From Bacteroidales bacterium (GTDB lineage Bacteria; Bacteroidota; Bacteroidia; Bacteroidales; JAGOPY01), in NCBI GenBank assembly GCA_030638325.1, contig DAOWEV010000113.1:1-52229 (forward strand): 52,229 nucleotides of DNA. Reading direction: 5' to 3'. This document shows positions 42,000 to 49,868 of the stretch, piece after piece. Positions within the stretch are counted from its first letter, which is position 1, and every line of letters starts with the position of its first letter. A model generated the notes under the pieces. The model did not search any database. It saw nothing but the letters and a program-made list of their open reading frames with translations, and was not told the DNA's origin. A program made the position numbers and the translations under genes.

Positions 42000-43463
42000 A
42001 TGGTATTTTCTCAAAGGAAGAAATTATTAAAAAAAATAATTTCAAAAATTTTCCTGGCTTTTATTTTATTATTACCAGGTTTTAATGTTTATTCCCAGGC
42101 GGAATGGTCGCTCGAAAATTGTGTCAATTATGCACTGGACCAAAACATAGATATTAAAAAACAGGTGCTGATGGTTGAAAGCCGTGAAGCAGATTTGATG
42201 CAGAGTAAACTGATGATCCTTCCGGACCTGAATGCCGGCGGAAATCATATTTATAACTGGGGCCAGACAGTGGACAGATATACCAACACATTTGCCACCG
42301 AAAGAGTACAGTCAAATAACTTTTACTTAGCCAGCAGCTTAACTTTGTTTTATGGTATGCGTAAGGTAAACACCATGAAACAAAGCCAGTTGGAAGTTGT
42401 TGCTGCTCAATATGACCTGGATTATCTGATGGATAACATTTCGCTGGCCGTTACCGGCTATTACCTCGATATATTATTTAACGAAGAGTTGCTCGAAGTT
42501 GCCCGTGAGCAGTATAAAATCACAATGCAACAGGTGAACAGGATGCAGAAACTGGTAGAAGCCGGGTCACTGGCCAAAGGAGATCTCCTGAACACTGAAG
42601 CCCAGGCTGCCACAGAAGAGTTGCAGGTGACCGAATCAGAAAACAGGCTGATGATATCATACCTGAATCTTCAGCAACTTATCGACCATCCCGTTTCTAG
42701 AGATTTCAGAATAGAACTACCGGAACTCAGGCCCATTGAAGCACCCTCCATAAATATCAAACCCGATGAAATATATAATATTGCCCTGGGAAACAGACCG
42801 GAAATAAAAAGCGCCGAGATCAAAGTAGAAAGTGCAGATAAAGGGATCAGCCTCGCAAGAGGATATATAAGCCCGGTTTTGACCCTGAATGGAAGCTGGG
42901 CAACAGGTTATTCCGGGGCTTCAAAGCAAGGAAGCGACCCCTATTTTGAAACGTCGGATATACCGATAGGTGTTACAGCAAGCTCCCAGGAATTAGTACT
43001 TGGTTATGATTATGGATACAATAAATACAGTGTAGTACCATGGGACAGGCAGATGAAAGATAATCAAAACAAAACCGTAGGGCTTACCTTGAATATTCCG
43101 GTATTTAATGGATGGCAAGTCAGAACAGCCATTAGTAAGGCAAAAATAGCAAGGGAGAATGCCGCCTATGATCTGGAACAGGAAAAACTGGATCTGAATA
43201 AAACCATTCAGCAGGCTTATGTGGATGCCGTGGCAGCGTTAAAGAATTTTAATTCTGCCAGGAAAAAAGTAGAAGCACAGGAAGAAGCATTTAAATACGC
43301 CGAACAAAAATTCGATGTAGGCCTGATGAATTCTGTTGATTATAATGAAATTAAAAAAGAGCTGACAAGAGCCGAATCTGAGCTTCTTCGAGCCAAGTAT
43401 AATTTTATTTATACGACAACCATTCTGGATTTTTATATGGGCAGGCCATTGTCTATAAACTAA
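42000..43463 (+). CDS. TolC-family outer-membrane efflux protein
   Basis: The 487-residue protein has a signal peptide ending at VYSQ and the TolC pattern of long amphipathic helices: WSLENCVNYALDQNIDIKKQ at the start, and repeated outer-membrane efflux units with LLNTEAQAATEEL and LTRAESELLRAKYNFIYTTTILDFYMG. It forms the outer-membrane channel of the transporter encoded downstream. It is the first gene after the sigma-54 promoter. Confidence 0.93.
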   Translation: MVFSQRKKLLKKIISKIFLAFILLLPGFNVYSQAEWSLENCVNYALDQNIDIKKQVLMVESREADLMQSKLMILPDLNAGGNHIYNWGQTVDRYTNTFATERVQSNNFYLASSLTLFYGMRKVNTMKQSQLEVVAAQYDLDYLMDNISLAVTGYYLDILFNEELLEVAREQYKITMQQVNRMQKLVEAGSLAKGDLLNTEAQAATEELQVTESENRLMISYLNLQQLIDHPVSRDFRIELPELRPIEAPSINIKPDEIYNIALGNRPEIKSAEIKVESADKGISLARGYISPVLTLNGSWATGYSGASKQGSDPYFETSDIPIGVTASSQELVLGYDYGYNKYSVVPWDRQMKDNQNKTVGLTLNIPVFNGWQVRTAISKAKIARENAAYDLEQEKLDLNKTIQQAYVDAVAALKNFNSARKKVEAQEEAFKYAEQKFDVGLMNSVDYNEIKKELTRAESELLRAKYNFIYTTTILDFYMGRPLSIN

Positions 43464-43478
43464 AGATAGCTTAATAAT

Positions 43479-44195
43479 ATGCCGATGATAAAATTAAAAA
43501 ATCTTCACAAATCATACGATATTGGCAGGAACAAACTGCATGTTTTAAAAGGGATCGATCTCGAAATTGAAAAAGGGGAACTGGTTGCTATCATGGGCTC
43601 ATCAGGCTCGGGGAAATCTACCTTACTGAATGTGATTGGGATATTGGACGATTATGATGAGGGTGCATATCAACTTGATGAGACCGCCATCAAGGATCTC
43701 TCTGAAACAAAGGCAGCGCATTTACGAAATCATATGATCGGCTTTGTTTTTCAGTCGTTTAACCTGATATCTTTTAAAAATGCAATGGAAAATGTTGCCC
43801 TGCCTTTGTATTACCAGGGAGTAAACAGAAAGAAGAGGAACAAAATAGCCATGGAGCTTCTTGAAAAAATGGAATTGACAGAATGGGCCGAACATCTGCC
43901 CAGCGAGCTTTCAGGTGGCCAGAAACAACGTATTGCCATTGCCCGGGCGATAGTTTCCAAACCCAAGATCATACTTGCCGATGAACCTACCGGAGCGTTG
44001 GATTCTAAAACATCCATGGAAATGATGGATCTTTTAAAGGAGATAAACAGGTCTGGGATTACAGTCCTGATCGTTACACATGAAAATGACATAGCCAATG
44101 CCACCGACCGGATCATCCGGCTAAAAGATGGGGTTATTGAGAAGAACATACAAAACGGACATAAGCAAAAGAAACAAAAGGTTTATGTGAATTAG
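43479..44195 (+). CDS. ABC transporter ATPase, LolD/MacB type
   Basis: The 238-residue ATPase has Walker A GSSGSGKST at 40-48, the signature LSGGQKQRIAIARA, and Walker B IILADEPTGALDSKT. It belongs to the LolD/MacB/FtsE group that works with FtsX-type permeases. It lies 15 bases after tolC and 21 bases before the first permease, and should energise both permeases. Confidence 0.94.
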   Translation: MPMIKLKNLHKSYDIGRNKLHVLKGIDLEIEKGELVAIMGSSGSGKSTLLNVIGILDDYDEGAYQLDETAIKDLSETKAAHLRNHMIGFVFQSFNLISFKNAMENVALPLYYQGVNRKKRNKIAMELLEKMELTEWAEHLPSELSGGQKQRIAIARAIVSKPKIILADEPTGALDSKTSMEMMDLLKEINRSGITVLIVTHENDIANATDRIIRLKDGVIEKNIQNGHKQKKQKVYVN

Positions 44196-44216
44196 ACAGT
44201 TGCATGAAAATTGATT

Positions 44217-45458
44217 ATGGGATTATTTGAAGTAGATAAATGGCAGGAGATCTTCAGCACTATCAAGAAGAATAAACTACGCACCTTTCTGACAGGTTTC
44301 AGCGTGGCCTGGGGGATCTTTATGCTGATTATACTGCTCGGGTCCGGTAATGGTCTGGAAAATGGAGTGAAAAAAGAGTTTGAAGGGGATGCTATCAACA
44401 CCATCTGGGTCAACCAGGGACAGACCAGCATACCCTATAAAGGCTTACAGGCAGGCAGGCGCATACAGTTTACAAATGAAGATTATGAGATCATCAAAAC
44501 AAACGTTCCAAATATCGACCACATCTCGGGACGATTGACAATATGGCAAAATAACACAATTTCTTATAATAATGAATATGGGAATTACGATATCATAAGT
44601 TGTCATCCGGATTACGGATATTATGAAACCCTTGAAGTTACTGAAGGAAGGTTTTTGAATGAAAAAGATGTAGAAGAGGTCCGGAAATATGCAGTCATTA
44701 GTGAACTCGTGAGAGATGCATTGTTTAAGGGCGAAAACCCGATGGGAAAATATATCAAGGTAAGTGGTGTGCCGTTCAAGGTAATAGGTACGTTTACCGA
44801 CCTGGGTGGTGACCGCGATATGCAAAGAGTTTATATCCCGCTGACCACAGCACAGCAAGTGTTCAACCAGGGCAACAGGATTTTTAATGTTTGCATTACC
44901 ACTGATGATATTTCAATAGAACAAAGCCAGGAAATGGTGGAGGAGATCAGGCATAACCTGTCGGTTAAACATAAATTCGACCCGACAGACCTCAGGGCCG
45001 TCGGTGTGTTCAATAATGTAGAAGAATTTAAACGTTTTCTGGACCTGTTTGCTTCCATCAGGATTTTTATCTGGATCATTGGAATAGGTACTATCATTGC
45101 CGGTATTGTGGGCGTCAGTAATATCATGATGATCGTAGTAAAGGAAAGGACGCAGGAGATAGGTGTGAGGAAAGCCATGGGGGCCACTCCCTGGTCGATT
45201 ATCAGCCTCATACTGCAGGAATCAGTCTTAATCACTGCTTTCGCAGGATATATTGGCCTGGTGCTTGGGGTCGGATTGCTCGAATTGATATCTCCGGTAT
45301 TTGATGAAATGGATACCTTCTTTAAAAACCCTGAAGTTGATTTCGGATTCGCTATCAGCGCAACCTTATTGCTGGTATTCTCCGGTGCACTGGCAGGGTT
45401 TGTTCCGGCCAGAAAAGCCGCCAGTATCAAACCTGTTGAAGCGCTCAGAGCCGAATAA
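44217..45458 (+). CDS. MacB-like ABC permease 1
   Basis: The 413-residue protein has an N-terminal helix (KLRTFLTGFSVAWGIFMLIILLGSG), a periplasmic MacB-PCD domain, and three C-terminal helices with GIVGVSNIMMIVVKERTQEIGVRKAMGATP. An in-frame TTG lies at 44211, but ATG 44217 is the better start. It is closely related to the next gene, pointing to tandem duplication and a heterodimeric permease. Confidence 0.92.
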   Translation: MGLFEVDKWQEIFSTIKKNKLRTFLTGFSVAWGIFMLIILLGSGNGLENGVKKEFEGDAINTIWVNQGQTSIPYKGLQAGRRIQFTNEDYEIIKTNVPNIDHISGRLTIWQNNTISYNNEYGNYDIISCHPDYGYYETLEVTEGRFLNEKDVEEVRKYAVISELVRDALFKGENPMGKYIKVSGVPFKVIGTFTDLGGDRDMQRVYIPLTTAQQVFNQGNRIFNVCITTDDISIEQSQEMVEEIRHNLSVKHKFDPTDLRAVGVFNNVEEFKRFLDLFASIRIFIWIIGIGTIIAGIVGVSNIMMIVVKERTQEIGVRKAMGATPWSIISLILQESVLITAFAGYIGLVLGVGLLELISPVFDEMDTFFKNPEVDFGFAISATLLLVFSGALAGFVPARKAASIKPVEALRAE

Positions 45459-45475
45459 ATGTAAATATTCAGATC

Positions 45476-46747
45476 ATGAAGATCATCGACATAGATAAAT
45501 GGAAAGAAATTTTGAGTGTTCTTAAAAAGAATAAACTCCGGACCTTTTTTACTGCTTTCGGAGTGTTCTGGGGGATCTTTATGCTGATTATTATGATGGG
45601 TTCCGGAAAAGGACTTGAAAATGGCGCTATGCAAGGTATGGGCGATATGGCCACCAACAGTTTCTTCATGTGGACCCAACGCACTACCATCCCGTATAAA
45701 GGGTTTCCGAGAGGACGATTCTATAATTTCCGCAATACCGATACAGAAGCCCTGAAGAAAAATATACAAGAGATCGATCTTATTGCTCCAAGGCTTCGGG
45801 CTTGGGGATACAGGGGAGGTGGAAGCAATGTTATCCGTGGGGAACGGTCCGGTGCATTTGACATTTATGGAGATACTCCCGACTTTAATAAGATCAATCC
45901 TATGACAATGGTGCAAGGCAGGTTTTTGAATATGATCGATATTAATGAAAAAAGAAAAGTAACTGTCATCGGAGAAAGAGTATTCGAAGAAATGTTCAGT
46001 GCGGATGAAAACCCTGTCGGAGAATACCTGAAGATACAGGGAGTCTATTTCAAAGTTGTTGGAGTTGTTCGTTCCAAACAAAGTGGTCAAATGTCTGAAA
46101 GAGATAACCGCTCCATTTTTATGCCGTTCACAACCCTGCAGAAAACATATAATTATGGAGATGTTGTGGGATGGTATTCAATCACTGCTGTCCCTGGTGC
46201 AAAAGCTTCCGATGTTGAAGAAATGGCAAAAAGTTTAATGAAAGAACGGCACAATATTCATCCTGATGATGAAAGAGCTATCGGCTCCTGGAATATGGAA
46301 GAGCAATTTGGTAAAATGGCGGGCCTGTTTGCCGGCATTCGCGGCCTGATATGGATTGTGGGCATAGGGACACTTTTTGCCGGGGTGGTTGGGGTCAGTA
46401 ATATCATGCTGATCGTGGTCAGGGAAAGAACCAAAGAAATCGGGATTCAGAGAGCGATCGGCGCAACACCGGCCAACGTGATCACTCAAATCATCATTGA
46501 ATCAGTATTTCTGACAACCATAGCAGGTTATTTTGGCCTGGTGATTGGGGTAGGTATTGTTGAAGGAATGAACTATATGCTTCAAATGTCAGGGGCCAAT
46601 ACGGAAATGTTTAACAATCCTGAAATAGATTTTAATATAGCCATGACAGCCATACTCATTTTAATCGTTTCCGGGGCCCTGGCCGGGTTGATACCGGCAA
46701 AAAGGGCCGTTAATATCCGGCCTATTGAAGCGTTGAGAAATGAATGA
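45476..46747 (+). CDS. MacB-like ABC permease 2
   Basis: The 423-residue protein has the same layout as its upstream neighbour, with KLRTFFTAFGVFWGIFMLII at the start and GVVGVSNIMLIVVRERTKEIGIQRAIGATP before the last helices. The two permeases begin alike (DKW-x-EI-x-S) but differ in the periplasmic domain, so they are old paralogues. With the separate ATPase they would form a MacB-like mechanotransmission pump. Confidence 0.92.
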   Translation: MKIIDIDKWKEILSVLKKNKLRTFFTAFGVFWGIFMLIIMMGSGKGLENGAMQGMGDMATNSFFMWTQRTTIPYKGFPRGRFYNFRNTDTEALKKNIQEIDLIAPRLRAWGYRGGGSNVIRGERSGAFDIYGDTPDFNKINPMTMVQGRFLNMIDINEKRKVTVIGERVFEEMFSADENPVGEYLKIQGVYFKVVGVVRSKQSGQMSERDNRSIFMPFTTLQKTYNYGDVVGWYSITAVPGAKASDVEEMAKSLMKERHNIHPDDERAIGSWNMEEQFGKMAGLFAGIRGLIWIVGIGTLFAGVVGVSNIMLIVVRERTKEIGIQRAIGATPANVITQIIIESVFLTTIAGYFGLVIGVGIVEGMNYMLQMSGANTEMFNNPEIDFNIAMTAILILIVSGALAGLIPAKRAVNIRPIEALRNE

Positions 46748-46753
46748 AAGAAG

Positions 46754-46818
46754 AGAATGATGGAACAATGGAACAATAGAATAGTGGAATAGTGGAATGA
46801 TGGATGAATGGAATGGAA
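46754..46818. repeat. GGAACAAT/GGAATRRT octamer array inside the export operon
   Basis: Seven 8-nt units in register (AGAATGAT, GGAACAAT twice, AGAATAGT, GGAATAGT, GGAATGAT, GGATGAAT) are followed by GGAATGG. The array lies between permease 2 and the adaptor gene. The rest of the gap has CCGTCCTTTAGGGCG, a small hairpin. Confidence 0.82.
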
Positions 46819-46864
46819 AAATAACTAACTCCGTCCTTTAGGGCGAAGAAAAAAAATAAAAGAA

Positions 46865-47959
46865 ATGAAAAAGTTTTTAAAGATTTTCGTGGGAGTGATC
46901 ATAATCTCAGTCTTTGTTTACACGATCTACTTTCTGTACAATAAATCTCAGGCCAAACCGGTAACCTTTGAAACTACAACAGCTTTTATTGCTGAAAACA
47001 TTATCAAAAAAACGGTAGCCACCGGATCTATTGTTCCACGCAAGGAAATTGAGATCAAACCCCAGGTTTCCGGGATCATAGAAGAGATATATGTGGAAGA
47101 GGGAGAAATGGTAAAGAAAGGAGATTTGATCGCAAGGATCAAGATCATCCCGAATATGGTAAACCTGAACAATGCGGAATCCCGGCTGAATAAGGCCAGG
47201 ATAAATTTTAAAGATGCAGAGCGTGATTATAAGAGACAGCAAGACTTGTTGCAAAAAGGGGTTATCGCAAAGGCAGAATTTGAAGATTATGACCTGGTTT
47301 ACAACAGCGCGCGGGAAGAAGTTGAAGCTGCCGAAAACAACCTGCAGTTGATAAAAAAAGGCCAGACCAACAATACCTCCAGCACCACCAATACACTGGT
47401 ACGCTCTACCATTAATGGGATGATCCTCGATGTGCCAGTGAAAATTGGGAATTCCGTGATAGAGAGTAATACCTTCAACGACGGAACTACAATCACCAGT
47501 GTGGCTGATATGGGAGACATGATCTTTGAAGGGAAAATTGATGAAACAGAGGTCGGGAAGATCACAGAAGGAATGCCCCTGATATTGACAATTGGAGCTA
47601 TTGATAATACAAAGTTCAGCGCTATACTTGAACATATCTCCCCGAAAGGGGTAGAAGAGAATGGTGCCATTCAGTTTGAGATCAAGGCCAATGTGGAGCT
47701 GCAACAAGATTTTTTCATCAGGTCCGGTTATAGCGCCAATGCAGATATTGTACTCGACCGTGTTGACAGTGTACTGGCCATTCCTGAAAACCTGTTGCAG
47801 TTCGACGATGATTCAGCTTATGTGGAATTAGAAACAACACCCCAGGAGTTCGAAAAGAAATATATTGAAACAGGGTTGTCAGATGGGATTAATATTGAAG
47901 TCAAATCCGGACTGACCGCTGATGATAAAATCAAAAAACCATCAGGCTCTATGAAATAA
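46865..47959 (+). CDS. Periplasmic adaptor protein, HlyD/MacA family
   Basis: The 364-residue protein has an N-terminal membrane anchor, a lipoyl/biotinyl-like hairpin (GSIVPRKEIEIKPQVSGIIEEIYVEEGEMVKKGDLIARI), and a coiled coil (residues about 100-165). The second half-lipoyl segment (RSTINGMILDVPVKIGNSVIE) and beta-barrel parts follow. It links the MacB-like permeases to the TolC channel. It is the last gene of the five-gene operon. The substrate is not evident; peptides, lipids or drugs are possible. Confidence 0.93.
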   Translation: MKKFLKIFVGVIIISVFVYTIYFLYNKSQAKPVTFETTTAFIAENIIKKTVATGSIVPRKEIEIKPQVSGIIEEIYVEEGEMVKKGDLIARIKIIPNMVNLNNAESRLNKARINFKDAERDYKRQQDLLQKGVIAKAEFEDYDLVYNSAREEVEAAENNLQLIKKGQTNNTSSTTNTLVRSTINGMILDVPVKIGNSVIESNTFNDGTTITSVADMGDMIFEGKIDETEVGKITEGMPLILTIGAIDNTKFSAILEHISPKGVEENGAIQFEIKANVELQQDFFIRSGYSANADIVLDRVDSVLAIPENLLQFDDDSAYVELETTPQEFEKKYIETGLSDGINIEVKSGLTADDKIKKPSGSMK

Positions 47960-48078
47960 CAGGCCGGGAAGAGAATACACAGAAACAATAATGTACTTTA
48001 TAACTTTATAACTTTATAAACTTTCAACTTTCAACTCTTTATAAGTAATGCAGGATGGATAAGTTCAAAAAATATGAG

Positions 48079-48086
48079 TAATTTTG
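48079..48086 (+). promoter_or_regulatory. Candidate -7 box for the M49-like peptidase
   Basis: TAATTTTG matches TAnnTTTG and lies 34 bases before the ATG at 48121. Just upstream, around 47997-48042, is a run of ACTTTATA/AACTTTCA units. Confidence 0.4.
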
Positions 48087-48120
48087 CGCACCTTATTCAT
48101 TCACCAAAAAATAAAATAAA

Positions 48121-49818
48121 ATGTTCAAAAGAATTATTCCGTTTGTGATCATCGTTGCCGGTTTGTTTATTCTTGCCGGTTGTCAGTTAGGCACGAAAAA
48201 TGAATCCCAGAAAGAAATAGAGTATCCGGGCATTATACCCACCGATGCTAAATTAAAGCCCAATATGAAAATGGTTGATGAAAGACTGGGCATTTATACT
48301 CCGTTTAAGCTAACAGCTGATATTAGTCATCTTAGCGATACCCAGAAAAAAATGTTATCCATTTTGTTTGATGCGGCAGATATCATGAATGAGCTGTATT
48401 GGAAGCAAACGATCGGCCAGAAGAGACTCTTCCTGGAAAAAATATCCAATGGAGACGCTCAGAAATTTGCTATGATCAATTACGGCCCATGGGACAGGCT
48501 GAATGCCAATGTGCCTTTTTTCGAGGGTGTTGGTGTGAAACCGGCAGGGGCCAATTTCTACCCCCCCGATATGAGCAAAGAAGAATTTGAAGCATTTGAT
48601 GATCCTGACAAGACCAGTTTATATACCTTGATCCGCAGGAATAAAGACGGCTCCTTGCGCTCCGTATGGTATCATGAAGCCTATGCCCCCAAATTAAAGA
48701 AAGCGGCTGTATTGCTTCTCGAAGCGGCAGCCCTGGCTGAAGATGAGGGATTTAAGCAATACCTTACCCTGCGTGCCGATGCCCTTCTTACATCCGATTA
48801 CCAGCCCAGCGATTTTGCCTGGATGGATATGAAATCGTCAGCTATAGATTTCGTAGTCGGACCTATTGAGAATTATGAAGACGGCCTCTTTGGCTATAAA
48901 GCAGCTTTCGAATCTTTTATCCTGATCAAAGACAAGGAATGGAGTAAAAAACTGGCTAAGTATGCTGCCATGTTACCGGGCTTGCAAAAAGGCCTGCCTG
49001 TTAAAAAAGCATACAAGAAAGAAATCCCCGGTGCCGATGCCGACCTGAATGCGTATGATGTCATTTATTATGCAGGCGACTGTAATGCAGGCAGCAAGAC
49101 CATTGCTATTAACCTTCCCAATGATGAGGAAGTGCATTTGAAGAAGGGCTCACGCAAACTCCAGCTAAAAAATGCCATGAAAGCCAAGTTCGACAAGATC
49201 CTGATCCCGATCACAGAAATGTTGATCCATGAGTCACAGCGCAAACATGTTACTTTTAACGCTTTTTTCAGCAATACAATGTTCCACGAAGTGTCACATG
49301 CCATGGGTATTAAAAATACCATCAATGGTAAAGGATCCGCCAGAAAAGCGCTCAAAGAACAATATTCTGCGATTGAAGAAGGCAAAGCCGATATCATGGG
49401 TCTTTACCTCGTAACCAGGCTGTTTGAAGCAGGTCAATTAAAAGAGGGTGAACTGATGGACTATTATGTCACTTTCATTGCAGGTATATTTCGCTCCAGC
49501 CGCTTTGGCGCTGCCAGCGCACATGGTAAAGCCAATATGATGCGGTTTAATTATTTTAAGGAATACGGGGCCTTTACCCGTACCGATGACGGTACCTACC
49601 TGGTTGACATTGAAAAAACAAAGGAAGCCATGGTAAACCTTATGCAGAAAATACTTTATATGCAGGGCGATGGCGATTACGAAGCTGCTAAAGCATGGGT
49701 CCTGGAACAGGGCCTGATCATGCCCGATCTGCAGCTTGACCTGAACCGCCTCAATGACGCCAATATTCCTGTGGATATTTTATTTGTACAAGGCAAACAG
49801 GAAATAGGACTTGAGTGA
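48121..49818 (+). CDS. M49-like (dipeptidyl peptidase III family) zinc peptidase, lipoprotein
   Basis: The 565-residue protein has a lipobox LAGC with a lipidated Cys near residue 21. The zinc site is FHEVSHAMG with His389, Glu390 and His393, followed by the second motif EEGKADIMGLYL with Glu419/Glu420. Canonical DPP III has HExxGH, one residue longer; this protein has the HExxH form, as in the M49-like branch related to plant Nudix-linked proteins. The expected role is removal of dipeptides or peptide trimming at the cell envelope. It has its own promoter and precedes the S46 peptidase. Confidence 0.85.
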   Translation: MFKRIIPFVIIVAGLFILAGCQLGTKNESQKEIEYPGIIPTDAKLKPNMKMVDERLGIYTPFKLTADISHLSDTQKKMLSILFDAADIMNELYWKQTIGQKRLFLEKISNGDAQKFAMINYGPWDRLNANVPFFEGVGVKPAGANFYPPDMSKEEFEAFDDPDKTSLYTLIRRNKDGSLRSVWYHEAYAPKLKKAAVLLLEAAALAEDEGFKQYLTLRADALLTSDYQPSDFAWMDMKSSAIDFVVGPIENYEDGLFGYKAAFESFILIKDKEWSKKLAKYAAMLPGLQKGLPVKKAYKKEIPGADADLNAYDVIYYAGDCNAGSKTIAINLPNDEEVHLKKGSRKLQLKNAMKAKFDKILIPITEMLIHESQRKHVTFNAFFSNTMFHEVSHAMGIKNTINGKGSARKALKEQYSAIEEGKADIMGLYLVTRLFEAGQLKEGELMDYYVTFIAGIFRSSRFGAASAHGKANMMRFNYFKEYGAFTRTDDGTYLVDIEKTKEAMVNLMQKILYMQGDGDYEAAKAWVLEQGLIMPDLQLDLNRLNDANIPVDILFVQGKQEIGLE

Positions 49819-49868
49819 TGAATTGAACGAAGTACCTGAACGCATTAACTTATAAATAATAAAAAAAG

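Noticed and set aside
44831..46090. Minus-strand ORF of 419 codons opposite the two MacB-like permeases
   Set aside because: Its length comes from codon bias of the real permease genes on the plus strand. It would run across two genes and has no family motif.
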